Below, in pieces: positions 24,939 through 34,404 of a DNA stretch of 39,824 bases. Source of the stretch: an uncultured Clostridium sp. (GTDB lineage: Bacteria; Bacillota; Clostridia; TANB77; CAG-508); the NCBI GenBank assembly GCA_945865665.1, contig CAMBEE010000013.1, positions 1 to 39,824 on the forward strand, read 5' to 3'. The first letter of the stretch is position 1; each line of letters begins with the position of its first letter. Made by a program: the position numbers and the translations under genes. Below the pieces are notes generated by a model that was given only the letters and a program-made list of their open reading frames with translations, did not search any database and was not told the origin of the DNA.

Positions 24939-26408
24939 TCATTTTATTGTTTGATAAATTAACAAATCTCTTATATTTCCAACATAATTCATGTTTTCTT
25001 TTATATAATTTATTACTTTATCAGATTCCTGATATACTTTTTTATCTTTATTTATAATAATTTGTGTATTTTCCATTTCAGAAATTTCTTTTATAACACC
25101 ATCTTCTCCATCTTTTCCAAAATTTCCTATTAAAGGTTCATCCAAATAACCATTACTTCTATTTAATGGCATCATATATAATGCCGCCTCTGTAGAATAT
25201 ACAATTACATTTTCATCACTATTGTTAATATATTCTGTTACTTCTTTAATTTTTTCTTTTAAATCATCATTTAATAATGAACCAAAATATAAATTACTAT
25301 ATTCATAACTATTTATTACTTTACTAAAATAAATTCCAATTCGTATTACAGAGATACCTATCAACAGTATTATTAATGTCTTTGTAACTTTATATATCAA
25401 TTTTTTATCACATAATAGCTCGTAAAATAAATTATATAATATATATACCAATAACAAATACATATAAAACAATGCAAAATCTACATGTGACACATTAAAT
25501 ATGGGGTATGCAACCATTAATTGTAAGAAAGCTAATATTGATATTGTATCGATATTTTTAATTATTTTTTCTTTAAATAATTTATTTTTATTAATTACAC
25601 ACACAAATGCAATATTTATAATAAATATTGAAATTAATTTAATTACAGGGCCATCAACAGCAAAATTCTTTTCTGCAAATTCTTTAATCCCCAAAATAGT
25701 ATAACTAATAAATCCATTTAAAATATCACTTTTATATAAAATAATTACAAAAATTAAAATTAAAGTAACTTCAATACTTAATATTTTAAAAATGTTCTTC
25801 CACTTATCTTTTTTGTCAAATAATAAATTGTAAATTATAATAAAACTTAAATAAATCATTCCTACATTTTGTTTTGTTAAAATTATTAAGTATGTAATTA
25901 TAGCCTCAATTAATACAAATTTATTATTTGAAATTTGATTTCTGTTTATAATCACCAATAGTCCATATGTAGCAAACATTAGACACAAATTATTATAATT
26001 TACTGTATTATGATATATATTTATTTGTGCCAAAAATAATATTATAGAAAAAAATAGTGATAATATTTTAGAAATACCTAAACTCTTTTGTATTTTATAA
26101 ATTCCAAATATTATCATTGTATTAATTATTACACCATATAATTTAAACACAAAAAAGTTTGCCCCAAATAATTTTAAAAAAATCACTCCTATACAATGAA
26201 ATAATGGAGTAGTTATAACATTTGCATCTACATATATTCTATATCCATTATACATTTTATATATATTTTGAAAATTCCAAACTTCATCTGTTGGTTCTGT
26301 CTTTAAATACATATTTATTCCAAAAATAATAATAAAAAATAACAATATAAAAAATGGTTCATCATATTTTATAACATTTTTTTTTAATTTTTCCATTTTA
26401 TGTTCCAT
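24939..26408 (-). CDS. GT39/PMT-like polytopic membrane glycosyltransferase
   Basis: A 489-residue integral membrane protein with about 10-12 hydrophobic helices through residue 370 and a soluble C-terminal domain of about 115 residues. The first extracytoplasmic loop (EPTDEVWNFQNIYKMYNGYRIYVDANVITTPLFH, near 34-67) has the acidic Asp-Glu pair and flanking residues typical of polyprenyl-phosphate-sugar-dependent transferases of the PMT/ArnT (GT39/GT83) superfamily. The C-terminal domain has an IVYSTEAALYMMPLNR segment usual in these enzymes. The sugar and acceptor cannot be told. The first ATG has AAGGA about 11 bases upstream. It sits downstream of the DUF4446 gene, separated by a long hairpin. 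Confidence 0.7.
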   Translation of the reverse strand: MEHKMEKLKKNVIKYDEPFFILLFFIIIFGINMYLKTEPTDEVWNFQNIYKMYNGYRIYVDANVITTPLFHCIGVIFLKLFGANFFVFKLYGVIINTMIIFGIYKIQKSLGISKILSLFFSIILFLAQINIYHNTVNYNNLCLMFATYGLLVIINRNQISNNKFVLIEAIITYLIILTKQNVGMIYLSFIIIYNLLFDKKDKWKNIFKILSIEVTLILIFVIILYKSDILNGFISYTILGIKEFAEKNFAVDGPVIKLISIFIINIAFVCVINKNKLFKEKIIKNIDTISILAFLQLMVAYPIFNVSHVDFALFYMYLLLVYILYNLFYELLCDKKLIYKVTKTLIILLIGISVIRIGIYFSKVINSYEYSNLYFGSLLNDDLKEKIKEVTEYINNSDENVIVYSTEAALYMMPLNRSNGYLDEPLIGNFGKDGEDGVIKEISEMENTQIIINKDKKVYQESDKVINYIKENMNYVGNIRDLLIYQTIK

Positions 26409-26438
26409 ACTCTATAAATCCTTCTCAAAATATAAGAT

Positions 26439-26492
26439 TGGTTAGAAGAAATTAAAATTTAATAAAATCAAATTTATAATTTCTTCTAACCA
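26439..26492 (-). terminator. 16-bp stem-loop after the DUF4446 gene
   Basis: TGGTTAGAAGAAATTA at 26439-26454 pairs perfectly with 26477-26492 around a 22-base loop. It lies just after the DUF4446 stop. The T tail is weak on minus, so it may be a partial terminator or an mRNA-end stabiliser. Confidence 0.6.
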
Positions 26493-26494
26493 TT

Positions 26495-27010
26495 TTATCT
26501 AATTTTATATAAATTATTAGAATTAATCGCTCTATCTATAGCTTGTAATTCTTCATTTGATAATGTATATTTAGAATTTCCCTTTTCTACTGGTTTTGCA
26601 TAAATATTAGACATTTCTCTAGAATAAATACCATTAAATACAACACCATCATTATTTTCGTCTAGTAATGCAACAGCAAAGCTCAAATCACTACCAGTAT
26701 CTTTAAAAGCACTATATCTTACTATTCCAACTTTTTGAATACATTTAGATAAATCCTCATCTAAACCTTTGCAAAAATTCATTATTTCAGCATTTTGTTT
26801 TTCAACTCTATCTACTTTATACATAATGTTTTCTAGGTCTTCTTCTATATTTTTACCATTACCTAATTTTTTCATAAAATTTTTGTATTTATTATTCATT
26901 TTTACATTATTTACCAATAAAATGATAAATCCCACAAATAATATTATAATCATAGTTGCTAATATTATTAAGCAACTATCTGTTCTTAAAAATTCAATCA
27001 TTTCTTGCAT
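26495..27010 (-). CDS. DUF4446 family protein
   Basis: A 171-residue protein with an N-terminal transmembrane helix at about 12-34. A coiled-coil segment at about 50-85 precedes a compact domain (about 88-171) with VGIVRYSAFKDTGSDLSFAVALLDENNDGVVFNGIYSRE, the recognisable DUF4446 core. The family is found in Clostridia next to parAB and is of unknown function. AAAGG precedes the ATG, and the gene starts just downstream of parB, so it is probably part of the same operon. Confidence 0.85.
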   Translation of the reverse strand: MQEMIEFLRTDSCLIILATMIIILFVGFIILLVNNVKMNNKYKNFMKKLGNGKNIEEDLENIMYKVDRVEKQNAEIMNFCKGLDEDLSKCIQKVGIVRYSAFKDTGSDLSFAVALLDENNDGVVFNGIYSREMSNIYAKPVEKGNSKYTLSNEELQAIDRAINSNNLYKIR

Positions 27011-27024
27011 TTAATCAAACCTTT

Positions 27025-27876
27025 CTATTTCATCAAATTTAATATTCTCTCTAAATCATCATTTGATGCATATTCTATAACGATTTTTCCTTTTTTCTTT
27101 CCTGGATTTAATTTAACTTTTGTTCCAAAAAATCCTTGGAATGTATTTTCTATGTCTTTATATAAAATGCTTACTCTTTTTAGTTCTTCTTTTGACACTT
27201 CTTTTTGATTTATTTTTTTATTTCTTTGTTCTATTTCTCTAACAGTTGAACCTCTTTCTATCATATCAACCGCAGTCATATACTGCTTTTCAGGGTCTGT
27301 AATAGCAAGCAATCCTCTGCAATGTCCTTCTGTTAATTTACCTTGTTTAGCAAATTCAATAACTCTTGGGTCTAAATTTAAAATTCTTACCGTATTTGCT
27401 ATTGTACTTCTGCTTTTTCCTAATTTTTTTGATACTTCTTCTTGTGTTAGACCATATGTATCTATTAAGTTTTTTATTCCTAATGCTTTTTCATATGGGT
27501 TTAAATCTTCTCTTTGTATATTTTCTATTAAGGCTATTTCGTTATTTTTCTTGTCGTCATCTTCTCTAACAATTGCTGGTATTTCCTCTAAACCTGCTAA
27601 TTTACAAGCTCTCCATCTTCTTTCACCAGCTATTATGCAATAATATCCATCTTTTTCTGTTACTATTATTGGTTGTATTAATCCATATTCTTTTATTGAT
27701 TCTGCAAGTTCTTCTAAAGCTTCTTGATTAAAGTTTTTTCTTGGTTGGTTTCTATTTGGTTCTACTTCTGTTATTTTTAAGTTTTTTAATACATCTGTTT
27801 CTTTTATTTGTTCTTCTTCAGGTGCAGGTCCAAATAATGCGTCTAACCCTTTCCCTAATCCTGTTTTTTTAGGCAT
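27025..27876 (-). CDS. parB: Chromosome partitioning protein ParB/Spo0J
   Basis: A 283-residue protein. The opening MPKKTGLGKGLDALFG is typical, and the N-terminal CTP-binding/partition domain has QPRKNF, LIQPIIV and GERRWRA (about residues 40-95). The central HTH (LTQEEVSKKLGKSRSTIANTVRIL, about 145-170) reads parS. The C-terminal dimerisation region ends at NLMK. ParB loads at parS, spreads as a CTP clamp and recruits SMC. I prefer the ATG at 27876; a GTG three codons earlier is also possible. It overlaps no gene and follows parA by 24 bases. No perfect parS was found in the window. Confidence 0.95.
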   Translation of the reverse strand: MPKKTGLGKGLDALFGPAPEEEQIKETDVLKNLKITEVEPNRNQPRKNFNQEALEELAESIKEYGLIQPIIVTEKDGYYCIIAGERRWRACKLAGLEEIPAIVREDDDKKNNEIALIENIQREDLNPYEKALGIKNLIDTYGLTQEEVSKKLGKSRSTIANTVRILNLDPRVIEFAKQGKLTEGHCRGLLAITDPEKQYMTAVDMIERGSTVREIEQRNKKINQKEVSKEELKRVSILYKDIENTFQGFFGTKVKLNPGKKKGKIVIEYASNDDLERILNLMK

Positions 27877-27900
27877 TTGTATCACTTTCCCTTCTTTTTA

Positions 27901-28689
27901 TTATAAACTGTGTTTTCCTTTTCTTTCTGTTTCGTTTATTTTTAAAAATTCTTTTGCAAGTTTTTCATACATTTTTGCACCTTTTGATTTTGGATCATAT
28001 TCTGTTATTGGCATTCCATAACTTGGTGCTTCACTAAGTCTTACATTTCTTGGTATTACTGTCTTATACACTTTATCATTAAAATATTTTTTTACTTCTT
28101 TTACTACTTGATTTGATAAATTTGTTCTTGCATCGTACATTGTAAGAAGTGCTCCTTCTATTTCTAATGTTTTATTTAGATGTTTTTTTACCAAATTTAT
28201 TGTGTTTATAAGTTGTCCTAATCCTTCCAATGCATAGTATTCGCATTGTACTGGTATTAAAACACTGTCTGATGCTGTAAAGGCATTTAGTGTAATTAAT
28301 CCTAATGATGGTGGACAGTCAATAAAAATATAGTCAAATTCGTTTTTTATATTTTCAAGTTTTTCCTTAAGTCTTTGTTCTCTTGACATCATAGACACCA
28401 ATTCTACCTCAGCTCCTGCCAAATTTATATTTGATGGACATACTAATAGATTTTTTATCACTGTTTTTTCAAGTGTTTCTTCTATTTCTGTGTCTGCAAC
28501 TAATATGTCGTATGTTGATAATTCTACATCTTTTTCTGCTCCAACTCCACTAGTCGCATTTCCTTGTGGATCTGCATCTATTAATAATACTTTTTTTCCT
28601 TTTTTTGCAAGCATTGTACTTAGGTTTATTGTTGTTGTTGTTTTTCCTACTCCACCTTTTTGGTTTGCTACTGATATTACTTTTCCCAC
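27901..28689 (-). CDS. parA: Chromosome partitioning ATPase ParA/Soj
   Basis: A 262-residue Walker-type ATPase. It has the deviant P-loop KGGVGKTTTTINL near residue 11, DADPQGNATSG near 40, and Walker B FIDCPPSLG near 115. Residues NVRLSEAPSYGMPITEYDPKSKGA near the end are a Soj signature. It works with ParB in origin segregation and control of DnaA. I chose the GTG at 28689, because TGGAGG lies 7 bases upstream; the ATG ten codons earlier lacks such a site and the resulting extension is not conserved in the family. A promoter lies at 28751-28779. Confidence 0.95.
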   Translation of the reverse strand: MGKVISVANQKGGVGKTTTTINLSTMLAKKGKKVLLIDADPQGNATSGVGAEKDVELSTYDILVADTEIEETLEKTVIKNLLVCPSNINLAGAEVELVSMMSREQRLKEKLENIKNEFDYIFIDCPPSLGLITLNAFTASDSVLIPVQCEYYALEGLGQLINTINLVKKHLNKTLEIEGALLTMYDARTNLSNQVVKEVKKYFNDKVYKTVIPRNVRLSEAPSYGMPITEYDPKSKGAKMYEKLAKEFLKINETERKGKHSL

Positions 28690-28750
28690 TTTATTGCCTC
28701 CATTCATTATCGTAAACATTTACTTATTGATTTGTTTTATTTCTATATTT

Positions 28751-28779
28751 ATGATATACAATTATTTACAAAAAGTCAA
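28751..28779 (-). promoter_or_regulatory. parAB promoter
   Basis: On minus: TTGACT (28774-28779), 17 bases, TATCAT (28751-28756). Confidence 0.65.
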
Positions 28780-28824
28780 TATTTTTTTGATATTTTTATT
28801 ATATTTTTTTCTTTTTTATTTCCA

Positions 28825-28856
28825 AAAAAAGAGTCGTTATTTTAACGGCTCTTTTG
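28825..28856 (-). terminator. Terminator overlapping the rsmG stop codon
   Basis: Stem of about 13 pairs with one mismatch (28827-28839 with 28843-28855) around a 3-base loop, followed by a T tract on minus. The rsmG stop codon lies in the stem. It separates rsmG from parAB. Confidence 0.75.
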
Positions 28857-29559
28857 CTGGTATTCCAGCCTTTCTAGGATATTTATCTGGTGTATTTTTA
28901 AATTTTTTTATTATGATTACATTTCTTGTTATATCTGATTTTGGCAAATTAAATTCTTCTATTTTTTTAATTTTTCCCCCTAAAATTTTTATTGCATTTT
29001 TTGATGTGTCCACTTCTTCTTTTACATTACTTCCTTTCATGCAAATACAATGTCCATCAACTTTTGCAATAGGAATCAAATATTCTGATAAAACAGATAA
29101 ATTTGCAACTGCTCTTGCTGTAGTATAATCAAATTTTTCTCTATATTCCTTATTTTTTCCAAAATCCTCTATTCTACTATGTACAGTCTTAATTTCTTTT
29201 AAGTTCAATTCTTTTATAACTTCATTCAAGAAGTTAATTCTTTTATTCAAAGAATCCACTAAAGTAATTTTTAAATCATTTCTATATATCTTTAAGGCAA
29301 TTCCAGGAAAACCAGCTCCAGTACCTACATCTGCTAGTGTCTTATTATTATCTATATATTTACTTATTGTTAATGAATCTATAAAATGTTTTAAAATTAC
29401 ATCTTCTGGTTCTGTAATTGCTGTTAAATTAATCTTTTCATTCCATTCTAATAATAAATTCATGTATTTAAAAAATTTATCTAATTGTTCCTCAGTAAAC
29501 TCTAATCCAATTTCATTACCGTAAAGACTCATTAATCTTTTAAAATCCTCAATATTCAT
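28837..29559 (-). CDS. rsmG: 16S rRNA (guanine527-N7)-methyltransferase RsmG
   Basis: A 240-residue protein with the SAM-binding motif ADVGTGAGFPGIALKI near residue 73-88 and the family features WNEKINLTAI near 39 and TARAVANLSVLSEYLIPI near 150. The ending PRKAGIPAKEPL is diagnostic. Full length for the family. AAGGAG lies 5 bases before the ATG. The gene is separated from mnmG by a 142-bp inverted-repeat element that abuts its ribosome binding site. Confidence 0.95.
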   Translation of the reverse strand: MNIEDFKRLMSLYGNEIGLEFTEEQLDKFFKYMNLLLEWNEKINLTAITEPEDVILKHFIDSLTISKYIDNNKTLADVGTGAGFPGIALKIYRNDLKITLVDSLNKRINFLNEVIKELNLKEIKTVHSRIEDFGKNKEYREKFDYTTARAVANLSVLSEYLIPIAKVDGHCICMKGSNVKEEVDTSKNAIKILGGKIKKIEEFNLPKSDITRNVIIIKKFKNTPDKYPRKAGIPAKEPLK

Positions 29560-29573
29560 ACATTCTCCTTTTA

Positions 29574-29715
29574 TTTTTATAATATATTGTTTTTAAAATA
29601 CCGCGTAAGCGATCAAACGAACAAATGTGAATGTGAACTGGAGCAATCTACATACTAGTATCTTTAATATGAAGATTGCGACACCAAGGTATTAAAAAAC
29701 AATATATTATAAAAA
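29574..29715. repeat. 142-bp inverted-repeat element between mnmG and rsmG (MITE-like or structured RNA)
   Basis: Positions 29574-29602 and 29688-29715 are near-perfect reverse complements: 21 identical bases, then a one-base bulge, then ATACC/GGTAT. The 85-base core is richer in GC than its surroundings. It holds an inner hairpin, GCAATCT (29643-29649) with AGATTGC (29673-29679), extended by CATA/TATG. The sequence TTTTA directly flanks both sides (29569-29573 and 29716-29720), which could be a target duplication. It fills nearly the whole intergenic space. It could be a MITE or a conserved RNA in the mnmG-rsmG transcript. Confidence 0.6.
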
Positions 29716-29737
29716 TTTTAAATTAATTAATTACAAA

Positions 29738-31618
29738 TTATTTATTAGCATTCTTATTAACTTGCAAATAAATCAAAAGCACAGAAATATCAGCAGGTGA
29801 AACCCCTGAAATTCTAGAAGCCTGTCCAATAGAACGAGGTCTAAACTTATCAAGTTTTTGTCTAGCTTCCAAGCACAAACCATTAATAGAGCTATAATCA
29901 ATATCTTCCGGTAATAATTTAGTCTCCATCTTTTTAAACTTTTCAACTTGTTCCTCTTGCATTTTAATATATCCCTCATATTTAACCTGAATTTCAACTT
30001 CCTCTTTTTCCTGTAAACTCAATTCTGGTCTATCCGGATCAATTGAAGCTAATTTATTATAATCAAGTTCCGTTCTTTTTAAAAGTTCATTCATTTTTGT
30101 GCCAGTTGTAAGTGGTGATGTTCCACAATTTATCAACAATTCATTCACTTCTTGAGTTGGTTTTACAATTGTACTCTTTAATCTTGCAATTTCTTTCTCG
30201 ATATTTGCTTTTTTTGTTAAAAACTTTTGATATCTTTCTTCAGAAATTAAACCAACTTCATGTCCTATCTCTGTTAATCTTAAATCAGCATTATCTTGTC
30301 TTAAAAGTAGCCTATATTCAGCTCTAGAAGTCATCATTCTATATGGTTCATTAGTTCCTTTAGTAACAATATCATCAATTAAAACACCTATATAACCTTG
30401 TGTTCTGTCTAATATTACAGGTTCTTTACCTTTTATTTTTTGTGCAGCATTTATTCCAGCAATTAGACCTTGACACGCAGCTTCTTCATATCCAGATGTA
30501 CCATTAGTTTGTCCAGCCATGAATAGGCCTTCAATTCCTTTATATTCTAGTGAAAGTTTTAAATTTGATGGGTCTATACAGTCATATTCAATAGCATATG
30601 CAGACCTTGTAAATTCCGCATTTTCTAGCCCAGCTATTGTGTGATATAAAGCTATTTGAACATCTTCTGGTAAAGAAGAACTTAAACCTTGTATATACAT
30701 CTCATCTGTATCCATTCCAACTGGCTCTACAAAAGCTTGATGTCTAGGTTTATCACTAAATCTAACGACTTTATCTTCTATAGATGGACAGTATCTTGGA
30801 CCTGTTCCCTTTATTTCACCAGCATATAATGGCGATCTATGTAAATTATCTCTGATTATTTGATGTGTTTTTTCATTTGTATATGTTAAATAGCAATCCA
30901 CCTGTTTTAAATCCTTTATTTCGTCTTCAAAAGAAAATGGAACTATATTTTCATCACCTTTTTGAACTTCCATTTTACTAAAATCAATACTTCTTTTATT
31001 AATTCTGGCAGGTGTACCTGTCTTAAACCTTACTAAATCAACACCTATATGTTTTAGTGATTCAGATAGCTTATTTGCTGCAGCTACACCGTCAGGTCCG
31101 CTTTCTTGTGAAAATTCGCCCATAAATATTTTACCTCTAAGGTAAGTACCTGTAGCAACTATAACGGCTTTTACACCATATATAGCCCCAACCGCTGTTT
31201 CTATCCCCACAACCTTGCCATTTTCAACTTTAATATCCACAATTTCTCCCTGTTTTAAAAACAGATTCTCTTGTTTCTCTAAAGTATGTTTCATTTCTGC
31301 ATGATATTTTTTTCTATCTGCCTGTGCTCTCAAAGAATGAACAGCTGGTCCTTTAGATGTATTTAACATTTTAATTTGAATCATAGTTTTGTCTATGTTT
31401 TTCCCCATTTCACCCCCAAGTGCATCTATTTCTCTTACTAAATGTCCTTTTGAGCTTCCTCCTATATGTGGATTACAAGGCATATTTGCAACTGCCTCTA
31501 AACTTATAGAAAACACTAAAGTTTTCATTCCTAATCTTGCTGCAGCAAGTCCTGCTTCGCAACCTGCATGACCTGCTCCAATAACTGCTACATCGTAGTC
31601 TCCTGCGTAATAACTCAT
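29738..31618 (-). CDS. mnmG: tRNA uridine-5-carboxymethylaminomethyl modification enzyme MnmG (GidA)
   Basis: A 626-residue FAD enzyme. The dinucleotide-binding motif [17 protein letters not shown] starts near residue 14. Typical motifs are [37 protein letters not shown] and TGTPARI. The conserved C-terminal [14 protein letters not shown] region ([18 protein letters not shown]) and [17 protein letters not shown] close the protein. With MnmE it modifies U34 of tRNAs reading split codon boxes. Length is normal. AGGAAAGGG lies 7 bases before the ATG, directly next to a structured leader. Confidence 0.97.
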   Translation of the reverse strand: MSYYAGDYDVAVIGAGHAGCEAGLAAARLGMKTLVFSISLEAVANMPCNPHIGGSSKGHLVREIDALGGEMGKNIDKTMIQIKMLNTSKGPAVHSLRAQADRKKYHAEMKHTLEKQENLFLKQGEIVDIKVENGKVVGIETAVGAIYGVKAVIVATGTYLRGKIFMGEFSQESGPDGVAAANKLSESLKHIGVDLVRFKTGTPARINKRSIDFSKMEVQKGDENIVPFSFEDEIKDLKQVDCYLTYTNEKTHQIIRDNLHRSPLYAGEIKGTGPRYCPSIEDKVVRFSDKPRHQAFVEPVGMDTDEMYIQGLSSSLPEDVQIALYHTIAGLENAEFTRSAYAIEYDCIDPSNLKLSLEYKGIEGLFMAGQTNGTSGYEEAACQGLIAGINAAQKIKGKEPVILDRTQGYIGVLIDDIVTKGTNEPYRMMTSRAEYRLLLRQDNADLRLTEIGHEVGLISEERYQKFLTKKANIEKEIARLKSTIVKPTQEVNELLINCGTSPLTTGTKMNELLKRTELDYNKLASIDPDRPELSLQEKEEVEIQVKYEGYIKMQEEQVEKFKKMETKLLPEDIDYSSINGLCLEARQKLDKFRPRSIGQASRISGVSPADISVLLIYLQVNKNANK

Positions 31619-31634
31619 TTTAATACCCTTTCCT

Positions 31635-31734
31635 TATGAAACAGAAATCAGTGTTTTTTTACTTTTAAAAATAACATTTACATTACAGTAAAAGTGTATT
31701 GTGATTTCAAGTTTTAAAACGCCTATGTTTCATA
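31635..31734 (-). ncRNA. Structured 5' leader of mnmG (three-way-junction-like)
   Basis: Outer stem TATGAAACA (31635-31643) with TGTTTCATA (31726-31734). A second stem pairs GAAATCA (31644-31650) with TGATTTC (31702-31708). An inner stem pairs ACTTTTA (31661-31667) with TAAAAGT (31689-31695), and the self-complementary GTTTTAAAAC (31711-31720) forms a side arm. The outer stem ends next to the mnmG ribosome binding site, so the fold could act on translation. It could also be a small inverted-repeat element. I match it to no known riboswitch. Confidence 0.4.
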
Positions 31735-31858
31735 TATTTTGTTTATTTTAGTATATATTTACCTTAAAATCAATTTGTTGTTTTTCATCTTAAATAGTTA
31801 TGTTTACTTTGTTCTTTTGTTCGCCCCAAAAATTTTGTGAAACAATTAGAATTCGTTA

Positions 31859-31982
31859 GCACAGAAAATTTATGTAAAAATTTTTATACAATTTTTTAAT
31901 AATAAAAAACAAATTTAAAAAATATTTTATTTTTCAGTAAATTGGTTCATACATAAAAATTTATTTTATAAATTTTCCGTGC
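31859..31982. repeat. 124-bp element with about 30-bp terminal inverted repeats (MITE-like)
   Basis: GCACAGAAAATTTAT (31859-31873) is repeated inversely at 31968-31982 with one mismatch, and weaker complementarity continues inward to about 30 bases. The same 15-mer GCACAGAAAATTTAT is found again at 39479-39493 after dnaN. GC-containing tips with AT-only interiors and a second copy of the end are typical of MITEs. Confidence 0.45.
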
Positions 31983-32127
31983 AGTATAATTTTATATATA
32001 AAATTATTTTTTAAAATTTATTTGCGATTATTTTCGTTTTTAATCATTTTTAGTCCTTTATGTATAAAATTACATATTTAATATATAAAAATCATTTCAT
32101 TTTGGATTTTCGTGTCAATTTTTCATA

Positions 32128-33499
32128 CTATTTACCTAAACAGAATTTAGAAAAAATTTCATTTATAATATCATCTGTTACAAATTCACCTGTTATATTT
32201 CCTAAATCTTCCAAAATATTTTTTATAAATATAGCAACAATATCTACAGGCATATTTTCTTCTATTGTTTTTCTTGCCTCTTTCACATTTTCTATTGCTT
32301 TAGAAATTAAGTTTTTATGTCTTATATTTGTAATTATTACATCATTATCCAAATTAATTTCATTTAAACTAAACATTTTTGCAATTAATTCGTATAATTC
32401 TTCTAATCCATTCCCCTCTAAAGCAGAAATTTTTAAAACATTATCTGAAATATTTGTAAATCTTTCATCATTTTCTTTTAAAATACAATTTAAATCTGAT
32501 TTATTTAATAAAATAATTGATTTTTTATTTTTTATAATATCCAATATTTCTTTATCTTCTGCTGTTAATTCCTTTGAACTATCAAAAATTGCTATAATCA
32601 AATCTGCTTCTTTAGCTATTTCTTTAGATTTTGCAATTCCAATTTTTTCAACCTCATCTTTTGCATCCCTTATTCCAGCAGTATCTACCAATTTTAAAGG
32701 TACACCTTCTATATTAACAAACTCCTCAATAGTATCCCTTGTAGTTCCCTCATATTCAGTAACAATAGCTCTATCTTCCTTTAATATTGCATTTAATAAT
32801 GACGATTTTCCTGCATTTGGTTTACCAATTATTGCTGTTTTTATACCTTCTTTTATTATTTTTCCATTATCAAAGCTTTTTTCTAATTTTTCAAGTTTCT
32901 CTTGAACACTATTAAGCATATTTAAAACTTGATTATCCGTAACTTCTTCAACATCATACTCTGGATAATCAATACTTACATCGACATTTACCATTACATC
33001 CATGATTTCTTGCTTGATTTCTTTTATTTTTTTTGATAAAATCCCTTCAAGTTGTTTAATTCCAGTCTTTAGCTCTCTTTCTGACTTGCTATTTATTACA
33101 TCAATAACAGATTCTGCTTGTAATAAATCTATCCTTCCATTTAAAAAAGCTCTTTTTGTAAATTCCCCTGGTTCCGCAAGATTTGCCCCATTTTTTAAGC
33201 ATAATTCTAATATTTTTTTAACTACTATATTTCCACCATGTGTGTTTATTTCACACATATTTTCTGTTGTATAGCTTCTAGGGGCTTTAAAATATGAAAC
33301 TAAAACTTCGTCTACTATCTCTTCATTTTCAACAATATTTCCATATTTTAAAGTATATCCTTTTATATCTTCTATTTTTTCTTGTTTTTTTGGCTTAAAT
33401 ATTTTTTCTAAAACATTAAAACACTCTTTTCCACTCATTCTAACAATACCAATTCCACCAACTCCGCGGAGCCGTAGATATTGACGCTATTACACTCAT
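32128..33499 (-). CDS. mnmE: tRNA modification GTPase MnmE (TrmE), frameshifted near its N-terminus
   Basis: It makes the U34 modification of tRNA together with MnmG. The downstream frame (436 residues from an internal ATG at 33438) has all main parts: an N-terminal tetrahydrofolate-binding domain, a G domain with GKPNAGKSSLL, EGTTRDTIEE, DTAGI and NKSD, and the C-terminal FCLGK cysteine motif. The conserved N-terminus is in another frame. The ATG at 33499, with AAGGAG 8 bases upstream, gives MSVIASISTAP. One extra base at about 33466 is then needed to continue as GVGGIGIVRMSGKE, which fits the family's STPPGxGGIGIVRISG. The break lies in a 10-bp palindrome, CTCCGCGGAG. This is probably a sequencing indel, otherwise a real lesion. 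Confidence 0.9.
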
Positions 33500-33668
33500 T
33501 TCTTTTTCTCCTTATTTTTTACATTTTTCTACACCATTCTACCACATTATGTTACTTTTTAAAAGCTTTTTTTAATAAAATCCAAAAAAAATCAAAGATA
33601 AAATAATACTTTTTTATTATAAAAAGTAAAATCTGACCTTTGACCTCTGATTTTATTTATTAAAATAT

Positions 33669-34367
33669 TTATTTTCTTTTTAATTCAACGACAATTCTTC
33701 TTCGTGGTTCTTCACCTATGCTTCTTGTCTCTACCTTTTCACTATTTTGTAGTTTTGTATGAATTATTTTTCTTTCATATGCTTGCATTGGTTCTAATGT
33801 TACTGATTTTCTAGTTTTTATAACTGTTTTTTCTATCTTTTCAGCTAATTCTTCTAGTGCTTTTTCTCTTTTTGCCTTATATCCCTCTATATCAAGAATA
33901 ACTCTAACTTTTTGCTCAATTCCTTTATTAGCAACAGCTGACAATATATTTTGAAACGCATACAATGTTTCTCCCCTATATCCTATTAAAAACCCAATTT
34001 CTTGACTTTCTATATCCACATATACAGTAGATTTTGAAATTTTAACATTAAATTTTGCATTTTCCTCTGTTTTTTCTAAAAATTCAGTCATAAATTTACT
34101 AATGTTATCAATTACAATTTTCTCTTCTTTATCGCTTAGTTCAGCCTCTTTTTTTTCTTTTTTAATATGTTCATTGTGATCTTTTTCTTCTTTTATTGTT
34201 AATTGAACCTTTACAACTCTTGGAGATAAGATACTAAAAAAACTTCTTTTTTCAGAATTTTCTAGTACTTTTATATCTACCATATTTTTTGAAACTTTTA
34301 ATTGTTCCAAACCTTTTTCTATTGCTTCATTTGTAGTTTTACCCTCTGAAATAATACTTTTTTCCAT
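33669..34367 (-). CDS. jag: RNA-binding protein Jag/KhpB (Jag-N, KH, R3H)
   Basis: A 232-residue protein with a Jag-N domain (about 1-55; MEKSIISEGKTTNEAIEKGLEQL), a Lys/Glu-rich linker, a KH domain (about 100-170) with IGFLIGYRGETLYAFQNILS as the GxxG loop, and an R3H domain to the end (SVTLEPMQAYERKIIHTKLQ ... EEPRRRIVVE). KhpB proteins bind RNA and affect cell elongation. It follows yidC as in most Firmicutes. I chose the ATG at 34367, with AAAGGA 9 bases upstream; the ATG three codons earlier directly abuts the site. Confidence 0.93.
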   Translation of the reverse strand: MEKSIISEGKTTNEAIEKGLEQLKVSKNMVDIKVLENSEKRSFFSILSPRVVKVQLTIKEEKDHNEHIKKEKKEAELSDKEEKIVIDNISKFMTEFLEKTEENAKFNVKISKSTVYVDIESQEIGFLIGYRGETLYAFQNILSAVANKGIEQKVRVILDIEGYKAKREKALEELAEKIEKTVIKTRKSVTLEPMQAYERKIIHTKLQNSEKVETRSIGEEPRRRIVVELKRK

Positions 34368-34404
34368 TTTTAACATTCCTTTCGGTTTGTAATTTTTTAT
34401 TTTA

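Larger units (their letters stand above)
31619..32127. other. 509-bp noncoding region between mnmE and mnmG
   Basis: No credible gene. It holds the branched structure at 31635-31734 and the terminal-inverted-repeat element at 31859-31982, both described separately. The rest is AT-rich, with a half parS-like GTGAAAC at 31837-31843 that lacks the other half. Confidence 0.6.

Noticed and set aside
31801..31850. Possible parS site (GTGAAACA at 31837-31844)
   Set aside because: Only half of the 16-bp parS palindrome is present; the TGTTTCAC half is missing. No CACGTG-centred parS was seen anywhere in the window.
32060..32905. 281-codon open frame on plus opposite mnmE
   Set aside because: It overlaps the well-conserved mnmE gene in antisense, is Ser/Phe/Ile-rich as expected of a shadow frame, and has no ribosome binding site.
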